A DNA stretch of 33,157 bases, from positions 1 to 33,157 of the forward strand of contig JAFQFS010000171.1 of assembly GCA_017398585.1 (NCBI GenBank). The letters are read 5' to 3'. The notes beneath the pieces are model-generated. The model had not been told where the DNA came from. It made no database searches and saw only the letters and a program-made list of their open reading frames with translations. Shown one piece after another: positions 25,618 through 32,945 of this stretch. Numbering within the stretch: position 1 is the first letter of the stretch; every line of letters begins with the position of its first letter. The position numbers and the translations under genes are program-made. Origin of the DNA: Clostridia bacterium (GTDB taxonomy: Bacteria; Bacillota; Clostridia; Oscillospirales; CAG-272).

Positions 25618-26700
25618 ATGAACAGCAAATCATACAAACCGCCCCGTCCGGTGTACCTTCTGTCCGCCGGCTCGGTGACGGGTCAGAAAGAAAAGCGCGG
25701 GCCGCTCGGCCGGCGTTTTGACCTCTCGGGAGACGACCGCTTCGGCAAGGAAACCTGGGAAAAAGCGGAATCGGAAATGCAGCGGCTGGCGGCCGGAATC
25801 GCGCTGCGCAAGCCGGGATTCCGCGAGGAAGAGATCGACGCAATGTTCGCTGGGGACCTCATCAACCAGTGCACATCGTCGAGCTACGGCCTGCTTTCGT
25901 ACCGTATCCCGTTTCTCGGTCTGTTCGGCGCGTGCTCAACCTGTGCGGAGGGGCTGCTGATGGCAGCGGTGTACCTCGGAAACGGCTTTGACCGTGCTCT
26001 CGCCGTAACATCGTCGCACTACTGTTCGGCGGAACGGCAGTTCCGCTTCCCTCTCGAATACGGCGGTCAGCGTGCTCCGACCGCGCAGTGGACGGTCACC
26101 GGCGCCGGGGCGTTCGTGCTGTCGGCAGTCGGACGAGACCTTGTCCGCTGCGAAATGCCGTTCGTGCCGGTGATTGAGGAAGTCCTGCCCGGCTGCATCG
26201 TCGACCGCGGGATCACGGATGCGAACAACATGGGCGCGGCGATGGCGCCGGCGGCGGCGGACACCCTCGAGAGGTACTTCGCGGGCACCGGATCGTCCCC
26301 GGACGAATTCGACCTGATCGTCACGGGCGACCTCGGACGGGAAGGTTCGGCGATTCTGCGCGACCTGCTCGCCGTACGCGGGATCGACATCGTGAAAAAT
26401 CACACGGACTGCGGATGCATGATCTATTCGGAAACGGAGTCGGACACACACGCGGGCGGATCCGGATGCGGATGCAGCGCGGTCGTACTGGCGGCGGATC
26501 TTCTCGAAAACATCAGAACCGGCATACTGTCGGACATCCTGTTCGTCGGGACAGGTGCGCTGATGAACCCGCTGTCGATCAATCAGGGACAGCACATCCC
26601 CGGCATCGCGCATCTCGTGCGGATCCGGGGTGTCAATCGCAGAGAACTCCTGCACCCGGAGAAGGAAACGGAGGTACAAAACGATGCAGACGGTACTTGA
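25618..26700 (+). CDS. spoVAD: Stage V sporulation protein AD
   Basis: Part of the SpoVA channel that moves Ca-dipicolinic acid into the forespore and out at germination; SpoVAD binds DPA directly. The thiolase/KAS-like fold is recognisable from GACSTCAEGLLMAA, GITDANNMGAAMAPAA and LIVTGDLGREGSAILRDLL. Length 360 aa is slightly above the ~340 norm. GGAGG lies 13-14 bases upstream, a rather long spacing. It overlaps spoVAE by 17 bases. spoVAC, normally first in the trio, is absent. Forespore (sigma-G) expression is expected, but no convincing sigma-G box was found in the ~240 bp gap upstream. Confidence 0.94.
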   Translation: MNSKSYKPPRPVYLLSAGSVTGQKEKRGPLGRRFDLSGDDRFGKETWEKAESEMQRLAAGIALRKPGFREEEIDAMFAGDLINQCTSSSYGLLSYRIPFLGLFGACSTCAEGLLMAAVYLGNGFDRALAVTSSHYCSAERQFRFPLEYGGQRAPTAQWTVTGAGAFVLSAVGRDLVRCEMPFVPVIEEVLPGCIVDRGITDANNMGAAMAPAAADTLERYFAGTGSSPDEFDLIVTGDLGREGSAILRDLLAVRGIDIVKNHTDCGCMIYSETESDTHAGGSGCGCSAVVLAADLLENIRTGILSDILFVGTGALMNPLSINQGQHIPGIAHLVRIRGVNRRELLHPEKETEVQNDADGT

Positions 26701-27052
26701 ATATGTCCGAGCGTTTGCGGTCGGCGGGATGCTCTGCGTGATCGCGCAGGTGCTGGTCGACCGTACAAAGCTCACACCTGCGCGGATCCTCGTGGGATAC
26801 GTGGTCAGCGGCGTGGTACTCGGCGCGCTCGGGTGGTACAAACCGCTCGTGGACTTCGCGGGAGCGGGCGCGACCGTCCCTCTGACCGGCTTCGGCTACG
26901 TCATCGCGAAAGGCGTGAAGGAAGCCGTCACGAAGGACGGCCTGATCGGTGTACTCACCGGCGGACTGACGGCATCGGCGGGCGGCATCACGGCGGCGCT
27001 GGTCTGCGGACTTGCAGCAGCACTGGTGTTCCGCGAAAAATCGAAAAGCTGA
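26684..27052 (+). CDS. spoVAE: Stage V sporulation protein AE
   Basis: Membrane component of the SpoVA DPA channel. At 122 aa it has three or four hydrophobic helices (about 8-25, 30-50, 60-76, 92-116) with the typical RILVGYVVSGVVLGALGWY and TGGLTASAGGITAALVCGL blocks. The start at 26684 is preferred because GGAGG lies eight to nine bases upstream and MQTVLEYVRAFAVGG matches family N-termini; the longer in-frame version would lie inside spoVAD. A terminator follows at once, so the unit is just spoVAD-spoVAE. Confidence 0.92.
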   Translation: MQTVLEYVRAFAVGGMLCVIAQVLVDRTKLTPARILVGYVVSGVVLGALGWYKPLVDFAGAGATVPLTGFGYVIAKGVKEAVTKDGLIGVLTGGLTASAGGITAALVCGLAAALVFREKSKS

Positions 27053-27057
27053 CGAAA

Positions 27058-27090
27058 CGGGAAATCTCCTGACAGGGGATTTCCCGTTTT
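27058..27090 (+). terminator. Intrinsic terminator of spoVAD-spoVAE
   Basis: Stem CGGGAAATC (27058-27066) with GATTTCCCG (27078-27086), extended by a TCC/GGG pairing, followed by TTTT. Confidence 0.88.
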
Positions 27091-27134
27091 CCGCATTCTT
27101 TATTTTTTTGAGGGATTTAATAAAGATCAGCCTA

Positions 27135-27163
27135 TTGACAAATATCGTTAAACAAAGTACAAT
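27135..27163 (+). promoter_or_regulatory. Sigma-A promoter of the second solute-binding protein gene
   Basis: TTGACA (27135-27140), 17 bp, TACAAT (27158-27163). The start codon lies 50 bp downstream. Confidence 0.9.
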
Positions 27164-27212
27164 ATATATATCCATGCGATCAAAATATATGTATTAATGA
27201 AAGGTTTGCATC

Positions 27213-28721
27213 ATGAAAAAGAAGATCCTTGCAATGCTCCTCCTTTCTTCCATGCTCATCTCCACCTTCGCATCCTGCTCCGAAAGCGGTACCAACACGG
27301 AAGAAACCACTGCTGCCGACGCGAATGCTCCCGCAGCGGAAGAAGTTGTCGAAGAAGTCGAGGAAGAAATCACCCTCGAATCCGCTGCCGCTCAGTATGC
27401 GGACCGCGACTACGGCGGATACGAATACCGCGTTGCCGACCGCGGCGACCCGGGTACCTATGCCGACTGGCAGACCTTCGACGTTTACGCAGCGGAACTG
27501 ACCGGTGAAGTTATCAACGACGCCGTTTACGAACGCAACGTAACCCTCGAAGAAACCCTCAACATCAAGATCGTGGAATGCCCGTTCACCCACGGTGAGG
27601 TTACCTCCTCCGTCAAGACCTCCATCATGGCGAGCGCGGACGACTATGACGTCTTCACCGACGGTCTCGCTACCATCGCTCCTCTGGTTGCTCAGAACTA
27701 CATCCTCGACCTCCGTCAGATCGAAACCCTCAAGTTCGAAAATCCCTGGTGGGACCAGCTGATCTATGAAGACCTCTCCATCTTCGGAAAGTCCTTCTTC
27801 ATGACCGGTGACATCTCCGTTATGGACAACTACGGTACCTGGTGCTACCTCTTCAACAAGACCATGATCAACGACTTCGGCCTCGAAAGCCCGTACGAAC
27901 TCGTTGACTCCGGCAAGTGGACCATCGACAAGCACAACGAAATGGCGCAGGCAACCACCGTTGACCTCGACGGCGACGGCAAGTGGACCATGGCGGACTC
28001 CTACGGCTACATCACCGAAGGCTACAACAACACCGCGATGTGGAACTGCTTCGGCTTCCGCATCATCAGCAAGGACGCGGACGGCGTTCCCTACTACTCC
28101 TACACCGGTGAAGAACAGCTCACCGCTCTCCAGAAGGTTATCGAAACCCAGTACGCTCCCTTCACCAACATGGGCTCCGGCTCCACCGTCACCGGCGGCG
28201 GCGGTCTGACCGAAAATACCCGTGAAAACCAGTTCGCGATCGGCCGTGCGCTCTTCTACTACGCAGGTCTCCGCAACATCACCCTGTACCGTGACAGCGA
28301 CACCGATTTCGGTATCATTCCCGCTCCGAAGTACACCGAAGAACAGGCCCAGTACTATTCTTCCTACAGCAACGGCAACTGTACCGCTTACTCCATGCCC
28401 GTAACCGTTGCGGACCCCGCAAAGATCGGTGACATCACCGAAGCAATGGCTCACCTCAGCGTTTACACTCTGACTCCCGCTTACTACGACAAGACCCTGA
28501 TCGGTAAGTCCACCCGTGACCAGGAATCCGAACCGATGCTCGCGCTCATCCTCGCGACCCGTAACTACGACCTCGGCGTTATCTTCGGCTGGGGCAACAT
28601 CGCTTCCTCCATCCACGGTATGAGAGACCCGAACACCGTTGCATCCACCCTTCAGAAGTCCGAAAAGGCTGCAAACAAGATCCTCAACAGAGCAATCGAA
28701 GACCTCCTCGTTATTCAGTAA
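27213..28721 (+). CDS. Extracellular solute-binding lipoprotein (carbohydrate type), 502 aa
   Basis: Predicted surface sugar-binding lipoprotein. Signal peptide MKKKILAMLLLSSMLIS, lipobox TFASC with lipidated Cys22, then an acidic Thr/Ala/Glu linker to about residue 60. Sequence blocks parallel the protein at 19332-20849: INDAVYERNVTLEETLNI, FENPWWDQLIYEDLSIFGKSFFMTGD and DSGKWTIDKHNEMAQ. Codon use is strongly biased (CTC, GAA, ACC, CGT/CGC, few rare codons), suggesting high expression. GAAAGG lies upstream of the ATG, behind a near-consensus promoter. No transport partners are nearby. A terminator hairpin follows. Confidence 0.9.
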   Translation: MKKKILAMLLLSSMLISTFASCSESGTNTEETTAADANAPAAEEVVEEVEEEITLESAAAQYADRDYGGYEYRVADRGDPGTYADWQTFDVYAAELTGEVINDAVYERNVTLEETLNIKIVECPFTHGEVTSSVKTSIMASADDYDVFTDGLATIAPLVAQNYILDLRQIETLKFENPWWDQLIYEDLSIFGKSFFMTGDISVMDNYGTWCYLFNKTMINDFGLESPYELVDSGKWTIDKHNEMAQATTVDLDGDGKWTMADSYGYITEGYNNTAMWNCFGFRIISKDADGVPYYSYTGEEQLTALQKVIETQYAPFTNMGSGSTVTGGGGLTENTRENQFAIGRALFYYAGLRNITLYRDSDTDFGIIPAPKYTEEQAQYYSSYSNGNCTAYSMPVTVADPAKIGDITEAMAHLSVYTLTPAYYDKTLIGKSTRDQESEPMLALILATRNYDLGVIFGWGNIASSIHGMRDPNTVASTLQKSEKAANKILNRAIEDLLVIQ

Positions 28722-28762
28722 GCCGTTCGTCTGCGGATTTTTCAAAAAACATAAACAAAACG

Positions 28763-28802
28763 AATCCGGTATGTGCTATAATAGGTACATACCGGATTTT
28801 TG
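28763..28802 (+). terminator. Intrinsic terminator after the solute-binding protein gene, with an extended -10 in its loop
   Basis: Stem AATCCGGTATGT (28763-28774) with ACATACCGGATT (28787-28798), followed by TTTT. The loop region holds TGCTATAAT (28774-28782), a perfect extended -10. Confidence 0.85.
28774..28782 (+). promoter_or_regulatory. Possible extended -10 promoter for the DUF4838-like gene
   Basis: TGCTATAAT is a perfect extended -10, but 17 bp upstream there is only AACAAA in place of a -35. It lies 42 bp before the ATG at 28824 and no other promoter was seen in the gap. Confidence 0.45.
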
Positions 28803-28823
28803 ATCGGAAAAGGAGAACAATCT

Positions 28824-29783
28824 ATGCTGAAAGAACGTGGTATCATCATTCATGCGCAGGACTGCGGCGATTATTTCGCTGGACGGCTCGAGCAGACGAA
28901 CCTCAACGTCCTCGGCATCCACCCCGAAGGCGGCATCGCGGCGCATGTGTCCATGCAGAAGTGCATCGACATGCTGGAAACGGAAGAATGGCGGACCTTC
29001 CACCGCCGGATGGAAAAGGCGGGGATCGCCGTGGAATTCGAAATGCACGCCCTCTCGTGGATCCTCGAGCGTGACAGGTTCGACACGCACCGCGACTGGT
29101 TCCGCATGACGGACGCCGGCGAGCGCACGCCCGAATTCAACTGCTGTGCGTCCAACCCCGACGTACTCGACTACATCCGCGAACGCTCTGCAAAGCTCGC
29201 AAAGATCTTCCGTCCCGACACGGACAAATACTATTTCTGGATCGACGACGTGGCGACGGCGGCGTGCCGGTGCGAAAAATGCCGGGAACTGTCCGCGTCC
29301 GATCAGGCGCTCGTCCTGTACAACGCCATCGCGGAAGGGCTGGCGTCGGTCAATCCGAAGGCGAAGCTGAGCTACCTCGCGTACTTCGCGACCCTTCCCG
29401 TGCCGACGAAAGTGCGGAAGCGGGACAACGTCTTCCTCGAATTCGCTCCGCTGGCGCGCGATTTTGACGTAAGCCTGTTCGACGAAACGCGCGAGAAAAA
29501 CTACAGTCAGGTGAAGACCCTCCCCGCCCTGCTCGACTTCTTCGGACGGGACGACGCGAAGGTTCTCGAATACTGGATGGACAACTCCCTGTTCTCCGGA
29601 TGGAAGCGTCCGCCGAAGGAATTCCGTCTGAATGCCGCAACCTGTGCCGCGGACGTCGCGCAGTACCGGAAGCTCGGTTTCGATTCCGTCACGTCGTTCG
29701 GCTGCTTCCTCGGCGAGGACTACCGCGACCTCTACGGCGACGCGGATCTCAGCGAATACGACCGGATTCTTGGGAAGGAATGA
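28824..29783 (+). CDS. DUF4838-like protein, 319 aa
   Basis: The central CRCEKCRELSASDQALVLYNAIAEGL is the Cys-x-Cys-x-x-Cys plus SxxDQ block I associate with DUF4838 proteins, which are barrel-like and linked to glycoside hydrolases. KYYFWIDDVATAA just before it could form an active-site strand, and KLSYLAYFATLPVP follows. No signal peptide. Length 319 aa is shorter than many DUF4838 proteins, which carry extra domains. The start at 28824 is set by AAAAGGAG; an in-frame TTG at 28800 is inside the terminator. Enzymatic activity is unproven; a sugar-related role is inferred from family and from the solute-binding protein upstream. Confidence 0.66.
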   Translation: MLKERGIIIHAQDCGDYFAGRLEQTNLNVLGIHPEGGIAAHVSMQKCIDMLETEEWRTFHRRMEKAGIAVEFEMHALSWILERDRFDTHRDWFRMTDAGERTPEFNCCASNPDVLDYIRERSAKLAKIFRPDTDKYYFWIDDVATAACRCEKCRELSASDQALVLYNAIAEGLASVNPKAKLSYLAYFATLPVPTKVRKRDNVFLEFAPLARDFDVSLFDETREKNYSQVKTLPALLDFFGRDDAKVLEYWMDNSLFSGWKRPPKEFRLNAATCAADVAQYRKLGFDSVTSFGCFLGEDYRDLYGDADLSEYDRILGKE

Positions 29784-29787
29784 ATTT

Positions 29788-29876
29788 CGGGGAAAAACTT
29801 TTTGAAAAAAGTTTTTCCCCGAACCCCTTTTCAAAAACTTTTAAACAAATGTGTTGACAGAGTTGGGTGCAGATTG
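29788..29876 (+). repeat. Paired-hairpin repeat, copy E (left half with core)
   Basis: Hairpin arm CGGGGAAAAACTTTTT with its complement (29788-29821), then ACCCCTTTTCAAAAACTTTT and the core TTGACAGAGTTGGGTGCAGA. It starts a few bases after the DUF4838-like stop and ends near the stop of the convergent AraC-type gene. Confidence 0.87.
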
Positions 29877-29893
29877 ATTGGATCTGCTTCTTT

Positions 29894-31060
29894 TTATTTT
29901 GCCGTGTAGATGGTTTTGACCATGTCGAAGCCGTAGGTTTCGGGGTTGAAGTCTTCCGTGTTCGGGATGCTGCAGAACGGCATATAGCCGGTTTCGACGA
30001 GGTGGTTGATTGCGAGTGTGTACGCTTCGCGTGTGAACGACGCGCTCCGGTACCGTTCGAGTGCCGCGACACCCTCGACATCGCCGACGCGGAAACCGTA
30101 TTTGCCGTAGACGCAGGTACGGAAGATCGCGATCAGCGCGTCCCCGTCGTAAATGCCGAGCGGCTGATCGTACGGCGCGTTGTGGAACACGTCGCGCTGA
30201 GTCAGGCTTTCGACGACCTTCCAGTCGCTGCCGTATTCCGCCGCGAACGCCTGCACCGCCGGAATGTCATCCGCGGTCAGGGGACGGATGGTGTATTTGC
30301 AGGCGCGCGGGATCGTATCGCCGCGGTACAGCCATTCGTGGACCGACGCTTCCGCGTCGATGCCGTGCTCCGCCATCGTGCGGAGGACGTCCGCTTCGTC
30401 CCCGGGCAGGCTGAACGAGGTCGATTCGGAGAAGCCGCGCAGGAGCCCGATGTATTCCGCCGTTTTCGCGGGATCGTCCGAGACGATGTCCGCATAGACG
30501 GAGCTGCCGAACCGGTCAAGCCCGATGTACGAGCCGGGCGCGTCGGTGACGAACTGCGTGCCGTTGTATTCGTACATGACGACGGCGCAGATGCCGTGGC
30601 GGATCGCGTCGGTGTGCAGGAGTTCGTCGACGACAACGGCGTTGTCGGTCTGTGTGAACGACGGGTGGTCGTGCAGGAAGCGGACGGCGGCCGTCCGGTC
30701 AGCGACGTCAGCGTAGGTCATGGGGAGGTTTTCGTAATAGGTACGATATTCGCTCGGCGAACGTCCGTACAGACCGCCGAACGCTCTCGTGAAGCTCTCG
30801 TGGGTCTCGTATCCGCAGTCGAACGCGATGTCCGTAATGTCGCGGTCGGTCGTGCGGAGCAGAAGTGCGGCGCGGGACAGACGGGTGAACCGGACGTACT
30901 CCATCACGGTGAAGCCGGTACTGGCGCGGAAGAGACGGTTGAAGTAATCCGTGCTGAAGCCGGCATGTTCGGCAACATCGGCGATGGTGAGGTTTTCGGC
31001 ATAGCCGGATTTGATGTAGTTGATCGCCCGGCCGATGAGATTCTGGGTTTCTGTGTTCAT
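29894..31060 (-). CDS. AraC-family regulator fused to a GNAT-like domain, 388 aa
   Basis: The N-terminal AraC/XylS DNA-binding domain (about 8-107) has both helix-turn-helix units: LTIADVAEHAGFSTDYFNRLF and ITDIAFDCGYETHESFTRAF, followed by GRSPSEYR. The middle (about 110-265) is a possible effector-binding region resembling GyrI/integron-associated effector domains in part (ICAVVMYEYNG), low certainty. The C-terminus (about 268-388) begins YTIRPLTADDIPAVQAFAAEYG, the beta1-alpha1 signature of GNAT proteins, and includes EGVAALERYRSASFTREAY. Putting the HTH at the N-terminus is the reverse of classical AraC. Start supported by AAGGAGGTG. Probably regulates neighbouring sugar genes; the ligand is unknown. 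Confidence 0.85.
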   Translation of the reverse strand: MNTETQNLIGRAINYIKSGYAENLTIADVAEHAGFSTDYFNRLFRASTGFTVMEYVRFTRLSRAALLLRTTDRDITDIAFDCGYETHESFTRAFGGLYGRSPSEYRTYYENLPMTYADVADRTAAVRFLHDHPSFTQTDNAVVVDELLHTDAIRHGICAVVMYEYNGTQFVTDAPGSYIGLDRFGSSVYADIVSDDPAKTAEYIGLLRGFSESTSFSLPGDEADVLRTMAEHGIDAEASVHEWLYRGDTIPRACKYTIRPLTADDIPAVQAFAAEYGSDWKVVESLTQRDVFHNAPYDQPLGIYDGDALIAIFRTCVYGKYGFRVGDVEGVAALERYRSASFTREAYTLAINHLVETGYMPFCSIPNTEDFNPETYGFDMVKTIYTAK

Positions 31061-31089
31061 CGGAACACCTCCTTTGCTGTTGTGTCTGT

Positions 31090-31098
31090 ATTATAACA
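31090..31098 (-). promoter_or_regulatory. Extended -10 promoter of the AraC-GNAT gene
   Basis: On the minus strand TGTTATAAT (31090-31098) is a perfect extended -10; no clear -35 is present. It lies 30 bp before the ATG. Confidence 0.55.
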
Positions 31099-31149
31099 CA
31101 TTCCGTTTTCCTCCGCTTTGCAGAAAACGACCAATCGAAAATATAATAA

Positions 31150-31236
31150 AACTCAATAAACTTCAGTAAAATATATTGACAATCACATTAAACTATAGTA
31201 TAATGCAATTAAAACCATACAAAACTACAACTAACT
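31150..31236 (+). promoter_or_regulatory. Consensus promoter of the DeoR-family gene with repeated AACT motifs
   Basis: TTGACA (31176-31181), 17 bp, TATAAT (31199-31204) is a perfect consensus. AACT recurs at 31150, 31159, 31191, 31223, 31229 and 31233, often as AACTnnAnTA. The repeats lie upstream of, within and downstream of the promoter, as expected of operator sites, but the region is AT-rich and the pattern is weak. Confidence 0.7.
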
Positions 31237-31256
31237 GTAATTCAAGGAGGAAGATT

Positions 31257-32030
31257 ATGTTCAAGGAAGAACGCCATGCCGAGATTCTCCGGTACATTGA
31301 GGAGAACGGAAGCATCACCACCTCAAAAATTCAGAAGATGTTCAGCGTCGGCTACGGAACCTGCATGAACGATCTCGACGAACTCGCGGCAAAAGGACTC
31401 GTCCAGCGGACGCACGGCGGCGCGCTGAAGATGAAGCAGGTCGGCTATGCTCCCGACGGCATCCGTACGCTGTCGTCAAAGGAACGCTGTACTGAGATCA
31501 CGGATAACTATCTCGCCATCGCCCGCAAAGCAATCGAAAGGATCGAAAAAAACGACGTCATCTACCTGACGTCTGCGAGCCTCGGCTACATCATCGCGAA
31601 GGAACTGCCCGCCGATCTGTTCGTGACGGTCGTGGTGAATTCCATATCGATCGCGGAGGAACTTCGTCCGAAGCAGTGCCGCGTGATCGTGACGGGCGGA
31701 GAAATGCACGAAAACGGCAATTTCTACGACGATTTCGCCAGCGCGATGCTCCGCCGGATCAAGTTCGACAAGTGCTTTATCACGTCCGCCGCCTGCACGC
31801 CGTCGTTCGGGCTGTCCGTCCAGACCGCGCGCAACATCGGTCTGATGAACATCGTCATCGAAAATTCGCGCACGGTGATCGGCATGTACCCCGCGGCAAA
31901 ACTCGGCTGCGACTCGATCCTCCAGATCTGCCCCGCCTCCGCCATGGACATCCTCATCACAGAATCCGAAGCCGACGACACCGTCTGCTCCGCCCTGACC
32001 GAACTGGGCGTGGATGTGATTAAGGCGTGA
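31257..32030 (+). CDS. DeoR/GlpR-family transcriptional regulator, 257 aa
   Basis: A repressor-type regulator usually responding to a phosphorylated sugar. The N-terminal winged helix (about 5-56) has ERHAEILRYIEENGSITTS and ends in the family signature QRTHGGA. The C-terminal sugar-phosphate-isomerase-like sensor domain (about 75-250) includes YLTSASLGYIIAKELP, VVVNSISIAEEL, VIVTGGEMHENGNFYDD and FDKCFITSAACTPSFGLSVQ. Length 257 aa is normal. The start at 31257 has AAGGAGG six to seven bases upstream; the in-frame extension upstream would run through the promoter. Perfect promoter with repeated motifs suggests autoregulation. No catabolic operon follows, so its targets are elsewhere or include nearby sugar genes. 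Confidence 0.92.
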   Translation: MFKEERHAEILRYIEENGSITTSKIQKMFSVGYGTCMNDLDELAAKGLVQRTHGGALKMKQVGYAPDGIRTLSSKERCTEITDNYLAIARKAIERIEKNDVIYLTSASLGYIIAKELPADLFVTVVVNSISIAEELRPKQCRVIVTGGEMHENGNFYDDFASAMLRRIKFDKCFITSAACTPSFGLSVQTARNIGLMNIVIENSRTVIGMYPAAKLGCDSILQICPASAMDILITESEADDTVCSALTELGVDVIKA

Positions 32031-32043
32031 GGGGGGATGGAAA

Positions 32044-32288
32044 CCGGGGAGGAACTTTTTGAAAAAAGTTCCTCCCCGGACCCCACCTCAAAAACTTTCA
32101 AACGAAATGGATGGACGAGGTTGGGTGCAGATTTGGAATACCAAACCGTTTCCGCACCTGACAAAATTTAAAAATCGAACACTCTGCACAGACTATGTCA
32201 ATCCATTTCGTTTAAAGTTTTTTGGAAAGGTGAAGACTTCCTTCGGAAGTCTTCTGGGGAAAACTTTTTTGAAAAAAAGTTTTCCCCG
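32044..32288 (+). repeat. Paired-hairpin repeat, copy F (complete)
   Basis: Left hairpin arm CCGGGGAGGAACTTTTT (32044-32079), then ACCCCACCTCAAAAACTTTC, a core with GAGGTTGGGTGCAGATTT, the inverse GTTTAAAGTTTTTTGGAAAGG, a hairpin GAAGACTTCC-ttc-GGAAGTCTTC (32232-32254) and a right hairpin (32256-32287). ATGGATGG...CCATTTCGTTT shows the core edges are also complementary. It fills the gap between the DeoR gene and the rubredoxin gene. Confidence 0.9.
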
Positions 32289-32302
32289 ATTTCTCTTTTC
32301 CC

Positions 32303-32926
32303 TTATCCCACCAACTCAAAATCGTCCGCGCCGTGCTTGCAGAGGGGGCAGACGAAATCTGCGGGGAGTTCGTCGCCTTCGTGGACGTAGCCGCAGATCT
32401 GGCATACCCATTTCTTTTTGCCGTTTTCCGCGGGAGCTGCCGCCGGTTTCGGCTTGATGTGTTTGAAATAATAGTCGTAGGTCACGCTCGGTGCGTCGGA
32501 CAGGACCTTCGCTTCGGTCACATCTGCGATGAACAGCGTGTGCGTGCCGCAGTCGACCGACTGGATCACTTCGCCGGAGATCACCGCGTTCGTGTGATCC
32601 GGAAGGTAGCGCACCCAGTTGTCCGCACGCACGACCGGAAGTCCCGCGAATTTGTCCGCGTCACGTCCGCTTTGGAATCCGAACCGCTCGAACACCTCAA
32701 ACGGCGTGTCTTCCGTCAGAACGGACACGTTGAACGTCCCCGTCGCCGCGATCATCTCGTGCGTCCGGTTGCTCTTGTTCACGCCGACCGCGATCCGCTT
32801 CGGATCGTCCGTGATCTGCATCACCGTGTTGATGATGCAGCCGTTGTCCTTCCCGAATTCAACGGACGTCAGCACAAACAGCCCGTACGACAGCTTGAAC
32901 ATTGCATTTTTTTCGATTTCAGCCAT
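32303..32926 (-). CDS. Flavin reductase-rubredoxin fusion (high-molecular-weight rubredoxin type), 207 aa
   Basis: The N-terminal FMN-binding flavin reductase-like domain (about 1-155): FKLSYGLFVLTS, NTVMQITDDPKRIAVGVNKSNRTHEMI and SGRDADKFAGL are typical of this split-barrel family. A short Pro/Ala linker (PKPAAAPAE) leads to a C-terminal rubredoxin domain with iron ligands C175, C178, C193 and C196 (CQICGY and CPLCKHG). Such Hrb proteins pass electrons from NAD(P)H to flavodiiron proteins for O2 or NO reduction in anaerobes. The start at 32926 follows GGGGGA; an upstream in-frame ATG would make the hairpin repeat part of the protein and is rejected. Confidence 0.94.
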   Translation of the reverse strand: MAEIEKNAMFKLSYGLFVLTSVEFGKDNGCIINTVMQITDDPKRIAVGVNKSNRTHEMIAATGTFNVSVLTEDTPFEVFERFGFQSGRDADKFAGLPVVRADNWVRYLPDHTNAVISGEVIQSVDCGTHTLFIADVTEAKVLSDAPSVTYDYYFKHIKPKPAAAPAENGKKKWVCQICGYVHEGDELPADFVCPLCKHGADDFELVG

Positions 32927-32945
32927 AGTTGTCCCCCATTTTTCA

